A stretch of DNA of 64,000 nt from Tillandsia leiboldiana. Lineage: Eukaryota; Streptophyta; Magnoliopsida; Poales; Bromeliaceae. The DNA is taken from NCBI GenBank assembly GCA_029204045.2, contig JAQNDB010000196.1, positions 1 to 64,000 on the forward strand. The letters run 5' to 3'. The notes under the pieces are model-generated. The model made no database searches. It was not told where the DNA came from and saw only the letters and a program-made list of their open reading frames with translations. A program made the translations under genes and the position numbers. This document shows, in pieces, positions 43,792 through 55,300 of the stretch (position 1 is the stretch's first letter; the number at the start of each line of letters is the position of its first letter).

Positions 43792-46423
43792 GTTCCTCTT
43801 GTCGGATTTTTATCTCAGCATAGGAAACTCCGATTTGGGCGTGCAGGTACTCGTTCGACGGGCTCGTCGCGAGGATCGTGACGGTATTTTCCTTGGATTT
43901 TTCTGGGCATGTTTCGCAGGTAAAAATTGGTGAATTCTGGACTGTGGTATTAAGGGACAGATTCTGGGAATTTTGAATGAGTAGCTTATGTGCTTTCCTT
44001 TGGGGTATTTTGTACAGATTGGTGGGGAGTTGTTGGACTGATCTTGGGTTCTGCTTTTGGGAACTGAGATTAGCGCTCGAGGTGGGTGATGTTGTAAACC
44101 TCTTATTTGGGATTTATCACTAGGCCTATTAGAATACTTTTGATTATGCTGTTAGTAAATCTGTGAAATGGACCTAGCATGCTTGTATGAAGTCCCGGTT
44201 TCTTCGTTGATAATCGCATTGTTAGAAAACTACAAGTTAATTAATGGTGAGTCCATGCTTTAAATATGTAGTAGAATTACTTGGAATCTATGCTAAATCC
44301 CTATCTTGTTGAATGATTAAATGAAAGGTTGGGGTATGTGGTTAGAGTACTTAAAAATGGTTCATCAAGATAATGACTTTTGCATGCTTGAATGGTCACC
44401 TAGATAGGCCACCTTTTTCTGCTACACTATCATGCTGGAATTGACTTAGGAGAAACCATGTTGCATTCTTTCTTCAGTCACTTAGACATAGGGGACATTA
44501 TGCTCGGTTTAGAGCAGGGGCTGGGATAGTGTAGTCAGACACTTGGGTTTCGGGGAGAGGGTTTTGGGCTTCCTTTGGGGGACGGTACTTTTCCTTATAG
44601 ATCAGAGTGCGTGATTTGCAGACTTGAGACCCTGAGACTCCTGTCCCATATCGGTGGTATGCGTAGGCTGGCATACCCGATTTGGCAGACATTGAGAATC
44701 CTACCCCATATCGGTGCTATGCGTAGGCTGGCATACCCGATTTAGCAGACCTTGAGACTCCTGTCCCATATCGGCGTTATGCGTAGGCTGGCATACCCGA
44801 TTCGGCGAACAGTGAGTCTCCTATCCCACACCGGTGTTATGCGTAGGTTGGCATACCCGATGTGGCAGGCTTCGATATTCCAAGGCATATATTTAGCTAT
44901 CTTTAGCTGGGCGGGTAGAGGCATATTAGTGGTAGCTTTTGTCAGGAGTCATACTCATAGTTACCGCATTTATTCTTTTAGCCTCTGGTAGACCTAGTGG
45001 GCAGGTAGGAGTTTTGAGTTGAGGTTTACCCACTAGGGGAGGCTACTGTCTTTATAGTAGTGCTGACCCCCACTGTTTTTCCCTTTTCTTGTCCCCTTTG
45101 TTTTGCAGAGTCATCTGCTGGAGTTGCGGGGCCTTCCTCCCAGGATCGAGGTAAGAGGATCGCCGACTAGATAGCAGCTACCCCGAGCTCGAGTTTTGTA
45201 GTTTTGTTGTATCCCCTGTACACTCAGACGGTTGTATTTTCTTTTATTTTGGGTCTGGCTGCGGCCAGCTGGTTGTATTTACTTCGTGAGCTGGGAGAGA
45301 CATATGTATATTCTTGAGAGTTTATTGTACTTTTATTTCCAGCATTTGTCTGAGATGTACTAGTTTCAGTTTAGCTCTGTTTTATGCTCTAGCATTATTT
45401 CTTTATATCTGAGCAGGTTACCAGCGCTTCGTGTACACGGGAAATACCGTGTGCACGGCGGGTCTGTGGACGAGCCCGGGTTCTGGTTTACACCCGGGGC
45501 GTGACAGATTATTTTAAGAATGTGACACCCCGGAATTTGGATTAGTCCTCTATATAAATGATATAATAGGACTAAATCTCTAACCCGGCTATAGCATTTT
45601 GGATGGTAGCAAGATCCAAGAGGAACATGAGAGTTAAGCGTGCTAGAGCTAGAGTAGTTCTAGGATGGGTGACCCCCTGGGAAGTGGGGCGTCACAGTTG
45701 GTATCAGAGACATTCACCAGCCGGAAATGTGAGATGAGTCTCGGCTGAGCCAGGGTTATATAGCGGGTAGAGCGAGGCTCCCCGGCTAATGACCGTTGTG
45801 GGTGGAGTGCAGCTCCCCACAAGGTCGGCTAAGGCTAGCGAGACGAGTCTCACATTGCCTGGTGCTTGTGAGTGTGCTTGAGCCTGACGTGGACGTCAGG
45901 GCTTAAAGGGGGGAAGAATGTGACACCCCGGAATTTGGATTAGTCCTCTATATAAATGATATAATAGGACTAAATCTCTAACCCGGCTATAGCATTTTGG
46001 ATGGTAGCAAGATCCAAGAGGAACATGAGAGTTAAGCGTGCTAGAGCTAGAGTAGTTCTAGGATGGGTGACCCCCTGGGAAGTGGGGCGTCACACACCAT
46101 CAAGAACAAATACCCCATGCCGCGGATCGACGATCTGTTCGACCAGTTACAAGGAGCAACGGTGTTCTCAAAGATCGATCTACAGTCCGGCTATCATCAG
46201 CTCAGAGTTAGGGGCGAGGATATCCCCAAAACAGCTTTTCGGACTCGCTACGGCCACTACGAATTCACGGTAATGCCGTTCGGGCTCACCAACGCCCCAG
46301 CGGTGTTTATGGACATGATGAATAGGGTGTTCAAACCCTTTTTAGATCTATTCGTAGTGGTCTTCATCGATGACATCCTCATCTACTCCCGTACAGAAGA
46401 GGAACATGAGGAGCACCTACGTA
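43792..46423 (+). repeat. Duplicate of 41,059-43,690, probably an unmerged contig overlap
   Basis: These 2,632 bases repeat the right part of the H 3' LTR, the junction, the Cassandra element, the TSD and the G reverse transcriptase at a constant offset of 2,733. I see only two one-base homopolymer differences (a missing T near 43,855 and an extra A near 44,358). Contig ends that overlap but were placed on either side of a fixed-size gap give exactly this picture. A real tandem duplication with both breakpoints at a gap is much less likely. Confidence 0.88.
45521..46094 (+). mobile_element. Second copy of the Cassandra element (likely assembly duplicate)
   Basis: This appears identical to 42,788-43,361, including the same left junction and the same right flank CACCATCAAG. 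Independent insertions would not share both flanks, so it should not be counted as a second insertion. Confidence 0.85.
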
Positions 46424-47329
46424 TAGTCCTTCAGACCCTCCGGGACTAGAAACTATATGCCAAACTCAAAAAGTGTGAGTTCTGGCTCCGCGAGGTGGAC
46501 TTTTTGGGGCATATCGTTTCGGTGTCTGGAATTGCAGTAGACCCGAGGAAGATAGACTCTGTGACCGACTGGCCCCGACCGACAACAATAACAGAGATTC
46601 GAAGCTTCCTGGGTCTGGCAGGGTATTACAGGCGCGCTTCGCGGAAGGCTTCTCCAAAATAGCCACCCCCTTAAATCGTCTAACCCGGAAAGGGGAGAAA
46701 TTTATCTGGACGGACCAATGCCAGAAGGGTTTTGAGGAACTCAAAGACAAATTGACGCGGGCCCCGGTGCTCGCTTTACCGGAGCCCGGGGAGGACTATG
46801 AAATTTACTGTGACGCGTCGCGGAGCGGTATTGGAGGTGTGCTTATGTAACGGGGTAAGGTCATAGCCTACGCGTCAAGACAACTTAAGGAGTACGAACA
46901 GAATTACCCCACGCACGACTTGGAGCTTGCAGCAGTCGTGTTTGCCCTCAAGCTGTGGAGACACTACCTATACGGGACACATTGTAATGTGTATTCCGAT
47001 CACCAGAGTCTCAAGTATCTTTTTACTCAAAAGGAGTTAAATTTACGGCAATGGCGCTGGCTCGAGCTGCTAAAAGACTACGATTTGTTGATCCACTACC
47101 ACCCTGGAAAAGCAAACGTGGTGGCCGATGCCTTGAGCCGCAAAGGGCAGACAGTAGAATCAATGACAAATGCCAATTCCCAACAGGACCGTCTGATTGC
47201 GGAGTTCTCACAATTAAGACTGGAGGTAGTACCGGCAGGGACGGTCGCACAACTCCTGACCCTGGTAGTTAGGCTTACCCTGCTCGACAGGATCTTGGAG
47301 GGACAATCGACAGACACACAGTTGCAGCT
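46095..47329 (+). pseudogene. G pol, part 3 (reverse transcriptase and RNase H)
   Basis: After the duplicated part this continues reverse transcriptase and RNase H. Damage includes an in-frame TAG (46,447-46,449), a two-base insertion near 46,635 (GGCGCGCTTCG for GGCGCTTCG), and TAA replacing CAA (46,848-46,850). From about 46,920 the frame is open (LELAAVVFALKLWRHYLYG, ADALSRKGQ) to the point where Sirevirus I inserted. The last codons, LQL, join VRDRIPSDQGG at 58,804. Confidence 0.92.
47325..47329. other. TSD CAGCT, left copy, of Sirevirus I
   Basis: It directly precedes TGTTGGGTTATG and is repeated at 58,799-58,803. Confidence 0.93.
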
Positions 47330-48637
47330 TGTTGGGTTATGTAAAATTGGATCTAAATAGGGGAAAAAACACCTAGAGGGGGGTGAATAGGTGTAAACAA
47401 TAAACACTCAAAAATCTTTGCGATATAAAACCCAATGCGGAAAAATAAATAACACGCAGAGATTTTTACGTGGAAAACTCCAAACCGGAGTAAAAAACCA
47501 CGGGACCGATAACACGGTGAAATCCACTAGAATTAAACACGTACAAGGTGATATACCGTACTCACAGACGACTCAACCTTTTCCATACGCTCCTAGTTGA
47601 TCTTCTCCGCTCGCTCCACGACGCTTCTCGAATCCACGATCTGCGTCCAACGCCGAATCCACGACGTCCGACCGAATCAACGGTCTTCACCCAGTAGCAC
47701 GCTTCGAATCCACGAACGTACCTCGCTCCGAATCCACGAGAGCGGTAGCACCTTGAATCCACAAGGCCACGCGAGTCCACGCGCCGATTTTGGGAAAATC
47801 GTTGTTTTTTGGGTGGTGATGATCCGCCGAATACTTAGATTAGAAATAGATCGGAAATACCATCTAAGTATTCATTGATTTGATTCTACTCAAAATGTGA
47901 GTATGAAAACCTAGAATCAAATCAATCAATATAGATGAAGAAACATAAGATTAAATCTATTGATTTCCTTTCTTCTCTATTTGTGGATCTATCTATTTCG
48001 GTCGTCTTTTTCCCTTTATCGTGGGTTACCCTAAAAGATGAATTAAAGGGTCTATATATAGGTTAGAAACCATTGGAAGAGGATAAGAATCAAAAACTAA
48101 CATTTTCTGGAATTTTTCAGGACGGCGATCCGGATCGGACTTCGGCGATCCGGATTGCAGTAGCGAGACAGATAGTTTCCAGAAAAACCAAGGTTCGGGA
48201 TCCGGATCGAAGTGCCTGATCCGGATCGTTCATACAATTTCACCAAACACCAACGTTCGGGATCCGGATTGCAAAGCCTGATCCGGATCGTTCATAAAAC
48301 ATGGTAAACCCAGTGTTCGGGATCCGGATCAAAGGAGGCTACGACCCGGATTGAACTGGTGTATGAACGAACACCCTTCGGGATCCGGATTGGAAAGTCT
48401 GATCCGGATCCTGAACATGTCCCATGTCCAGTTTTTGATTTTTATGCAATTAAAAATCCATCCAAGTGTTTCTACACTATAAGAAGTATTCGGATCACCA
48501 AAAATAATTAGTTAAACATACCTGATCCTTTTGAATTCTTCTTTCTTGAGATTGAGTTAAATGATCCAACTTTCTTTATCTTCAATCTTCAAGACTTAAC
48601 CGAATTCACGAAATACGCCAACTCAAATTCCGTAACA
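47330..48637 (-). repeat. 3' LTR of element I
   Basis: On the minus strand it begins TGTTACGGAATTTG (48,637) and ends CATAACCCAACA. It has a cluster of GATCCGGATC palindromes (48,127-48,410) and many short CGAATCCACGA repeats (about 47,625-47,765). A TATA-like TATATATAGG lies near 48,051-48,062. Confidence 0.94.
48127..48410. repeat. GATCCGGATC palindrome cluster in the Sirevirus LTR
   Basis: Six exact copies of this perfect 10-bp palindrome (48,127, 48,199, 48,218, 48,280, 48,321, 48,401) and several one-base variants occur, mostly in pairs about 20-45 bp apart preceded by GTTCGG or GCCT. The partner LTR holds the same cluster (about 58,288-58,571). Further copies at 51,308-51,400 lie in the internal region between pol and env. 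Sireviruses are known for palindromic repeats in LTRs; this exact sequence I do not recognise. Confidence 0.9.
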
Positions 48638-48655
48638 ATCTCCCCCTTTGGCGGT
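48638..48655 (-). other. Polypurine tract of element I
   Basis: On the minus strand GCCAAAGGGGGAGATT directly precedes the 3' LTR. Similar tracts lie at 49,173-49,187 (AAAAAGGGGGAGAGAG) and about 51,988-51,996 (GAGGGGGAGTC). Repeated purine tracts are a Sirevirus trait. Confidence 0.85.
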
Positions 48656-49343
48656 TTCGTGACAAAACACAAATCCACTCAAGAAAAATTCAAAAAGATA
48701 TTTTTGTTGCTATCACCATACAACAAAAATTTACATTGGAGATCCAAAATAGATACATGAGTTAAACTCCTAAAACAGACTCTAGACTTAGACATCTGTA
48801 CTCTCTGCAAAAGAAATCATTCTTGACAAAAGAAATCGTTAGATACCTCAAGAATTTTATATTATTCAAAAACCACATACAGAGATGAAATTTATACTCA
48901 TTTATACTTACCATGACATTTATACATTCAGATATGTAATTTGATCATAGTTAAAAACCAACATATCTCCTATGCAATCAAAATTCAAATGTCACAAAAT
49001 TGTTAGTGAACATCAACTTGTTAGTTATATTACATGCCCAAATAGTTGGCAAATAGTTAGTCGAGGCATGCGTGCAATCACAAATGAAAAACCAAAAGTT
49101 GAAGTTCTACTTACCTTACTTTCCTTCATGGTTCAACTGGACAATCAAGATTGTTCAAACTGTTCTAATACTCTCTCCCCCTTTTTGTCACAAAGTTAGC
49201 CAAAATTACCAAAAAGGAGAGAAAAGTTAACAAGTTCAAGAACCAAAACTGTGAGCTAAAAACTAAAAACTAAAACTTAAAAACCTGCACAGGAAAAAGA
49301 TTAAAAATCTGCACAAGAAAAGATTAAAAAGTTTGAGTACAAA

Positions 49344-50725
49344 TCAAGCATCTGAGTCAGAGTCTTCAGAGCTCGTGCAGCCCATCTTAGAGAACATCTT
49401 TTTCACCAGCTTGTTCATTGAATTGACCTTCTTTGTTATGGTAATATGAGCTGCCATGATGAGCTCAAGCTCATTGGAAATTCTCTTCTGTTCCTTCGAA
49501 ATCTGTTCCTGCTCAAAAGATAATCGTTGTTCTTTGTAGATGGATGAGACTGATGCTTCATCCCCTGGTGCGGGTTCTGGTTGTGATGGTGATACGGAAG
49601 TGCCGGTACTGGGTTTCGTTCCGCATGGATGAACTGGAGTGACATGAGGCAATTTGTGAAGAGACTTGACAATGGTGGACTCATCGATCATGCCCAAGAA
49701 GTGATGATAAGTTGTTGCACTAATATCAACTTGAAATCTCTTCAAGATCCTCATTATAATCAATGGAAATGGGATCCTTTCAGTGGGATGAGGATGCTCA
49801 ACATATCTCGTCATTCTATTCCAAATAATGTATGGAATGTTGATATTTAATCCCATTGCCTCTGACGGATGTCCTAAGAGATACAAAAACAGCATTCGAT
49901 CCCATCTCAAGACTTTCGTCTGCATATTTGGAAGGATATTGTAACAAGTGATGAAGTTTAGGAACCGGTACTCAAGACGAAGTTCCTTGGATTTGATAGA
50001 CTTCTCCGTTGATTGAGTTCCCTCCAAACATATTCCCTTTATGACCATTTGCCACATCGTGTTTGTCAAAACCTTTCCCTACAAGTAATTAACTCCTGTC
50101 TTGCTGGCTTGCATTCCCAATACCTCGCCAATTAACTGTGGAGTAATTTTAAACCTCGTGCCTTGGATATTCGTGTAAAACTCCATCGGACCATTTTCAT
50201 TTTCTCGAAGGTGCCGTGCATTTGTATAGAAGGTCCTCACGTGATGCAGACAGTATCCAAGCATTTCTGGGAATCGGCATACTTGAATAAGGTTTGCTTG
50301 TTCAATCAGAACACCAAACTCGGGGGAGTGATCTCGTAGAGCCTCAATATTAACATGCCTCTCGCCAATGCACTCACGATTCTCAAATGCCCTTAGGCGA
50401 TCCGCATTAACGAACACTTGTTCCTCACGAGGTGGAGAATCCCGAACTATTGGTTCGTTAATCTCGAGACCTCGTGCTCGTCCAAACCGTCGAGCTAGTC
50501 TTTTTCTTTTCATTGAGATAGAGGATGTCATTGGCGCTTTACCTTTTGACGTGTCGAAAGTCTTTTGCTTAGGTTGAACAGGCATTGATTCATCATCCGA
50601 CAGTTTGTCCCAATCAACTTCTTGATTATCTGCTTCAGCTCTGAGTCGCTGACCAGAAGAAACTCACCTTTCCGTTGAGTTTTCTTAGCTCTTTTCAGTT
50701 TGTTTGTTGCTCGAGCGTGTACCAC
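49344..50725 (-). pseudogene. Env-like gene of Sirevirus I, interrupted
   Basis: This lies downstream of pol on the minus strand and reads in three pieces. The first (from 50,725, MVHARATNKLKRAKK) is lysine-rich and shifts frame near 50,620-50,650. The second (SMPVQPKQKTFDTSK, about 50,585-50,082) contains a block, FENRECIGERHVNIEAL...FYTNARHLRENENGPMEFYT...FKITPQLIGEVLGM, that resembles the domain annotated as 'putative plant transposon protein'. One in-frame TAG (50,079-50,081) separates it from the third piece, which ends in a coiled-coil-like stretch (YKEQRLSFEQEQISKEQK) and an acidic tail. No convincing transmembrane segment or signal peptide is seen, so an envelope role is doubtful. Function is unknown. 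Confidence 0.75.
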
Positions 50726-52333
50726 GGCAACTAGCAGGAAGATGATCTATGAAAACGTCTTTGTTGCTATTTCTTGTGAAAGGAAATCCTGTGAGCAACA
50801 ACTCAAGAACACGAAAAAATTGTTAATTTTCAAAAAATTGAAAAATTGTACCCAAACAATCATTATCGTGTAGAGAGACTAAGAATCAAATTAGTTTTGC
50901 AAAAGGAATTTTAAAAATAGATCAATCGCATGATTTTCGAAAATTCCCATTATAAGCCCTAAAACCGAAATTTTTGAAATCGAAGGCCAAAAATCCGTTT
51001 ATCATTAGAATACCTAGCATATAATCAAAACTAATCTACCCAGAGTTCTTATTTCAAAAGAAATTTGATCAAAAACCATCCACAAACGAAAAAGATACGA
51101 AAATTCCATCACGTTTTGAGGAAAAGTATGAAAAACTGTGAAAAACCGAGATTTTGATCAACAAAACTTACTTGGAATCGAAGAACTTGAGTTTGAAAGC
51201 TTCCAAGATGGATGAATTCTAGAGAGAGAAGCTCTGGAGACTTTTGAACAAAAGATTGAAGCAATAAGAAATCAAAACCCTTTTGTTCTATATAAAACCC
51301 TAGTCGCGATCCGGATCAGTTCGTGTTTTCGATCCGGATCGGCTACCCGCAGAGAATATCTGCGTTCGGGATCCGGATCGGCTTGTCCAATCCGGATCGG
51401 CTCCAACTTTTTCTTCAGAAAAATTCAGAAAAATTCTAGAAAATCCAGAAAAAGATTGTAAGCACTTTTGTGTATCAACTTTAAATGAAAATCATCGTTT
51501 CATACAACAAGAAATAGATTATGCCAAATCTATCAATAACATCCAACAAATGAAACGAAAATTTATAAAAATTAAATCCCTTAAAGTTGAACAACTTCAA
51601 TTACATCTAACTTGATCTTATGAGTAATGCCTTTATCAAATCATCAATTCGGTAAAGAAAATGAAATACAAAGATCAATAGATGTCTGAAATCCCAGATA
51701 AGTTAGATAATATATCTAGTCAATTTATTGAAGAGAGTGGCTCTTTGAGCATCTTTCATTAAAATTCCCACCTTATACCAACCTTGAAATTTTGACAGAG
51801 TCAAGTATTTCAACATGCATTTTATTTAATCAAACTTGAAAAACCTTGCTTGGTATACATGTGGTAGCTGCACACAGTACTCGGACGACCGAGGTGGTAG
51901 CTCTTTCCTCCATGTGGTGGTAGTTTTCACACTCCTCATTGGGATGTAACTCTTTCCACATCTTTTGAGCATAACACTTTTTCTTTGACTCCCCCTCAAT
52001 TGGCTATCAATTATTTAAGATATAAAGTATTCAGCCAAATATTGATCTCGATTTCATACTCGACTAAACAGTCAAATAAGATAAAAACTATACCAAGAGA
52101 TCATCGAGAGAGAAATTGACTTTGATCAAAACAAAGATGATTTAATTCACATAAATGATCATTGCATCAAATGAATTATTATGATATCCAAGGCATAATA
52201 AATTTCTAAGCATATAAAAGGATGCAGTTAAAGTCAATAAAACTAATGCTCAATTAATGTTCTATGTCTAAGCATAGATCACGAACAAAAACACAAAAAC
52301 AAAACCTAACCTAAAGAGAGTTTCAAAAAGAGG
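50726..52333 (-). other. Non-coding region between pol and env-like gene of element I
   Basis: AT-rich, without a coding frame on either strand. It contains GATCCGGATC palindromes (51,308-51,400) and, near 51,860-51,960, a small repeat of GTGGTAGCT...GGTGGTAG. A purine tract lies near 51,990. Long gaps here are typical for Sireviruses. Confidence 0.7.
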
Positions 52334-55300
52334 TTATTTCAAGGAAAGCATTCCAATTGCTTTACGCAAATGAATAAAACGTTTTTGATCCAAAGGTTTT
52401 GTTAAAAAGTCAGCTAATTGATCTTCAGTTGAAATGTAGGAAATTTGAAGAATATTTGATTCAACTAGCTCTCTAAGAAAATGATATCTAAGTTCAATGT
52501 GTTTTGTTCTAGAGTGCAACACAGGGTTTTTTGAAATGTTTATAGCACTTGTGTTGTCACATAAAACAGTTACCGAAGTTGCTGAAATCCGGAAGTCGCT
52601 CAACACGCTTTTCATCCAAATGAGTTGAGTTGAACAACTACCCGCTGAGATGTATTCCGCTTCGGCAGTCGAGAGTGCAATGCAGTTTTGCTTTTTACTA
52701 TGCCATGCAACAAGGCAATGGCCAAGATAAAAACATGCACCACTCGTACTTTTCCGATCATCCACAGATCCTGCCCAATCGGCATCTGAGTATCCAATAA
52801 TATCTAGACTTGTTCCCATAGGATACCAAATTCCGAAATTAATGGTTCCTTTGATGTACCGGATGATCCGTTTCGCCGCTTTCAGGTGAACCTCCTTTGG
52901 TGCTGATTGATATCTCGCGCAAATCCCAACACTAAAGGATATATCCGGGCGACTAGCTGTGAGGTAAAGTAGACTTCCAATCATGCTGCGATAAAGTTTC
53001 TCGTCTACATTCTCACTAAGAGATTCACTTCCTAATCCCTTATTGCTAGTTCCCATAGGAGTAGGAAAATCTTTAGAATCTTCTAATCCGAATTTCTTTA
53101 CCAACTCCTTTGCATACTTGGATTGACACAGATGGATGCCTTCACCATTTTGTTTCACTTGTAATCCAAGAAAGTATGTCAGTTCGCCCATCATAGACAT
53201 CTCAAATTCGCTTTCCATGGTTTCTGCGAATTTAGAAGCATCATTATCCTTTGTTGCTCCAAATACAATGTCATCGACATAGATTTGTGCAACAATGAAG
53301 TTATTTTGATAATGCTTCACAAAGAGAGTCCTGTCTGCTCCCCCTCGAGTATAGCCCTTCTCCAAAAGGTGCTTCGTCAACCTTTCGTACCACGCTCGCG
53401 GTGCTTGTTTTAAACCGTAAAGAGCCTTTTTCAAACGAAAAACATGGTTAGGTAGTTTACAGTCTACAAAACCTTTCGGTTGAGCCACATAAACTTCCTC
53501 ATTTAAAAACCCATTTAAAAACGCGCTCTTAACGTCCATTTGAAAGAGTTTTATTTTAAAGTGACAAGCAATAGCGAATAAGATACGAATGGACTCGAGT
53601 CTAGCTACAGGGGCGAACGTTTCATCAAAGTCTATACCTTCTATTTGAGAGTAGCCTTGAGCAACTAAACATGCTTTATTCCTGATGATGGTACCATCCT
53701 CATTTTTCTTGTTCTTGAAAATCCATTTAGTACCGATCACATTGTGTTGCTTCGGAGGCGTCGTTAATTCCCAGACTTTGTTGCGTTCAAACTGATGGAG
53801 CTCTTCCTGCATTGCTTCAATCCAGTAGTCATCCTGAAGAGCTTCATCGATATTCTTTGGTTCGATCATGGAAACGTAACAAGCTAATCCACAAACCAAC
53901 TGTCTCCGAGTTTTGACTCCTTCTTGTGGGTCTCCAATGATGTTTGATTCAGGATGATCCTTGGAGATGCGTAACGTTTGATGTAATGGAGTACTTGGAG
54001 GTACATGAGATGATTCCTGCACATCAGATAAACTTGAAGAACCATTAGATGCATCATTAATATTGGAAGTATTATCATGAGAAGATACATTTACAGGAGT
54101 ATCATCATCAAGAGAGATATTAGGGGTAGATTTATCAGATGCAAAGTGGAAAGCTTCATCTACTTTAACATTTATGGATTCTACAATCGTTTTAGATTCC
54201 AAGTTAAATACCCGATATGCTCTACTATTTGTAGAATAACCCATGAAAATCCCTTCGTCACTTCGAGAGTCAAATTTTCCAAGATTTTCGCGGTCACGTA
54301 AAATGTAACACCGACTCCCAAAGATGCGAAAATATTTGATGTTGGGTTTTCTACAACACCATAGTTCATATGGTGTATTTAACGCTCCCGGGCGCAAATA
54401 AACACGATTAATAACATAGATTGCAGTGTTCACAGCTTCAGCCCAAAAATATAACGGTAAATTCCGGCTATGAAGCATAACACGTGCCATCTCTTGAACA
54501 ACCCTGTTTTTGCGCTCGACTACACCATTCTGTTGAGGTGTATAGGGTGCTGAGAATTCATGTTTAATGCCGTTGGAAGTGCAAAAATCAATGAATTTTG
54601 AATTTATGAATTCTCCACCTCTATCACTTCTAACACGAATGATCTTTTCATTCTTTTCAATCATAATACGAAGGCAAATCTCGTGAAAAGAATCAAAAGT
54701 ATCAGCTTTCTCTTTTAAAAATGCTACCCATGAGTATCTAGAAAAATCATCAACCAATAAGAAAATATACCATTTACCTCCCAAGGATGGTTGACGTGTC
54801 GGCCCCATAAGATCCATATGCAATAATTCCAAGGGCCGTTTGGTACCGACGTGATTCAAGTTCTTGTGTGCAGTCCTAGATTGTTTTCCCTTTTGACAAC
54901 CACCACACACAATGTTTTGTTTAAGTGAAAGTTTAGGAACCCCCTTGACCATGTCTTTGTTTGAAATTCTAGCAAGTTCCTTAAAATTTATGTGACCTAG
55001 CCTTTCATGCCAAAGAGTTTCATTATTCAAAGAGGCTAAGTTACAATTTTCAGAAATTTTATTGGGAACAACATAACAATTGTTTTCAGATCTAACCCCT
55101 TTTAAAAAGAAAATATGGTCGTTATCAGTTACAATGCATTCGACAGATGAAAAATTAACTGAAAAACCATTGTCACAAAGTTGACTAATACTTATGAGGT
55201 TAGTCTTAAGGCCATCAACAAATAACACATTATTTAGAATCGGGCCATCTGGAATAGCTACTGTTCCTTTTCCAACAATTTTGGAAGACTGACCGTCTCC

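Noticed and set aside
43330..43933. Open frames reading through the N gap
   Set aside because: They exist only because N codons are not stops; they fuse G reverse transcriptase with LTR sequence across an assembly join.
42788..46094. Two independent or tandem Cassandra insertions
   Set aside because: Both copies share identical left and right flanks and lie within the duplicated block around the gap.
48972..49199. A plus-strand coding gene of 75 codons inside Sirevirus I
   Set aside because: It lies in the AT-rich region near the 3' end of the element, opposite to all other genes, with no recognisable domain.
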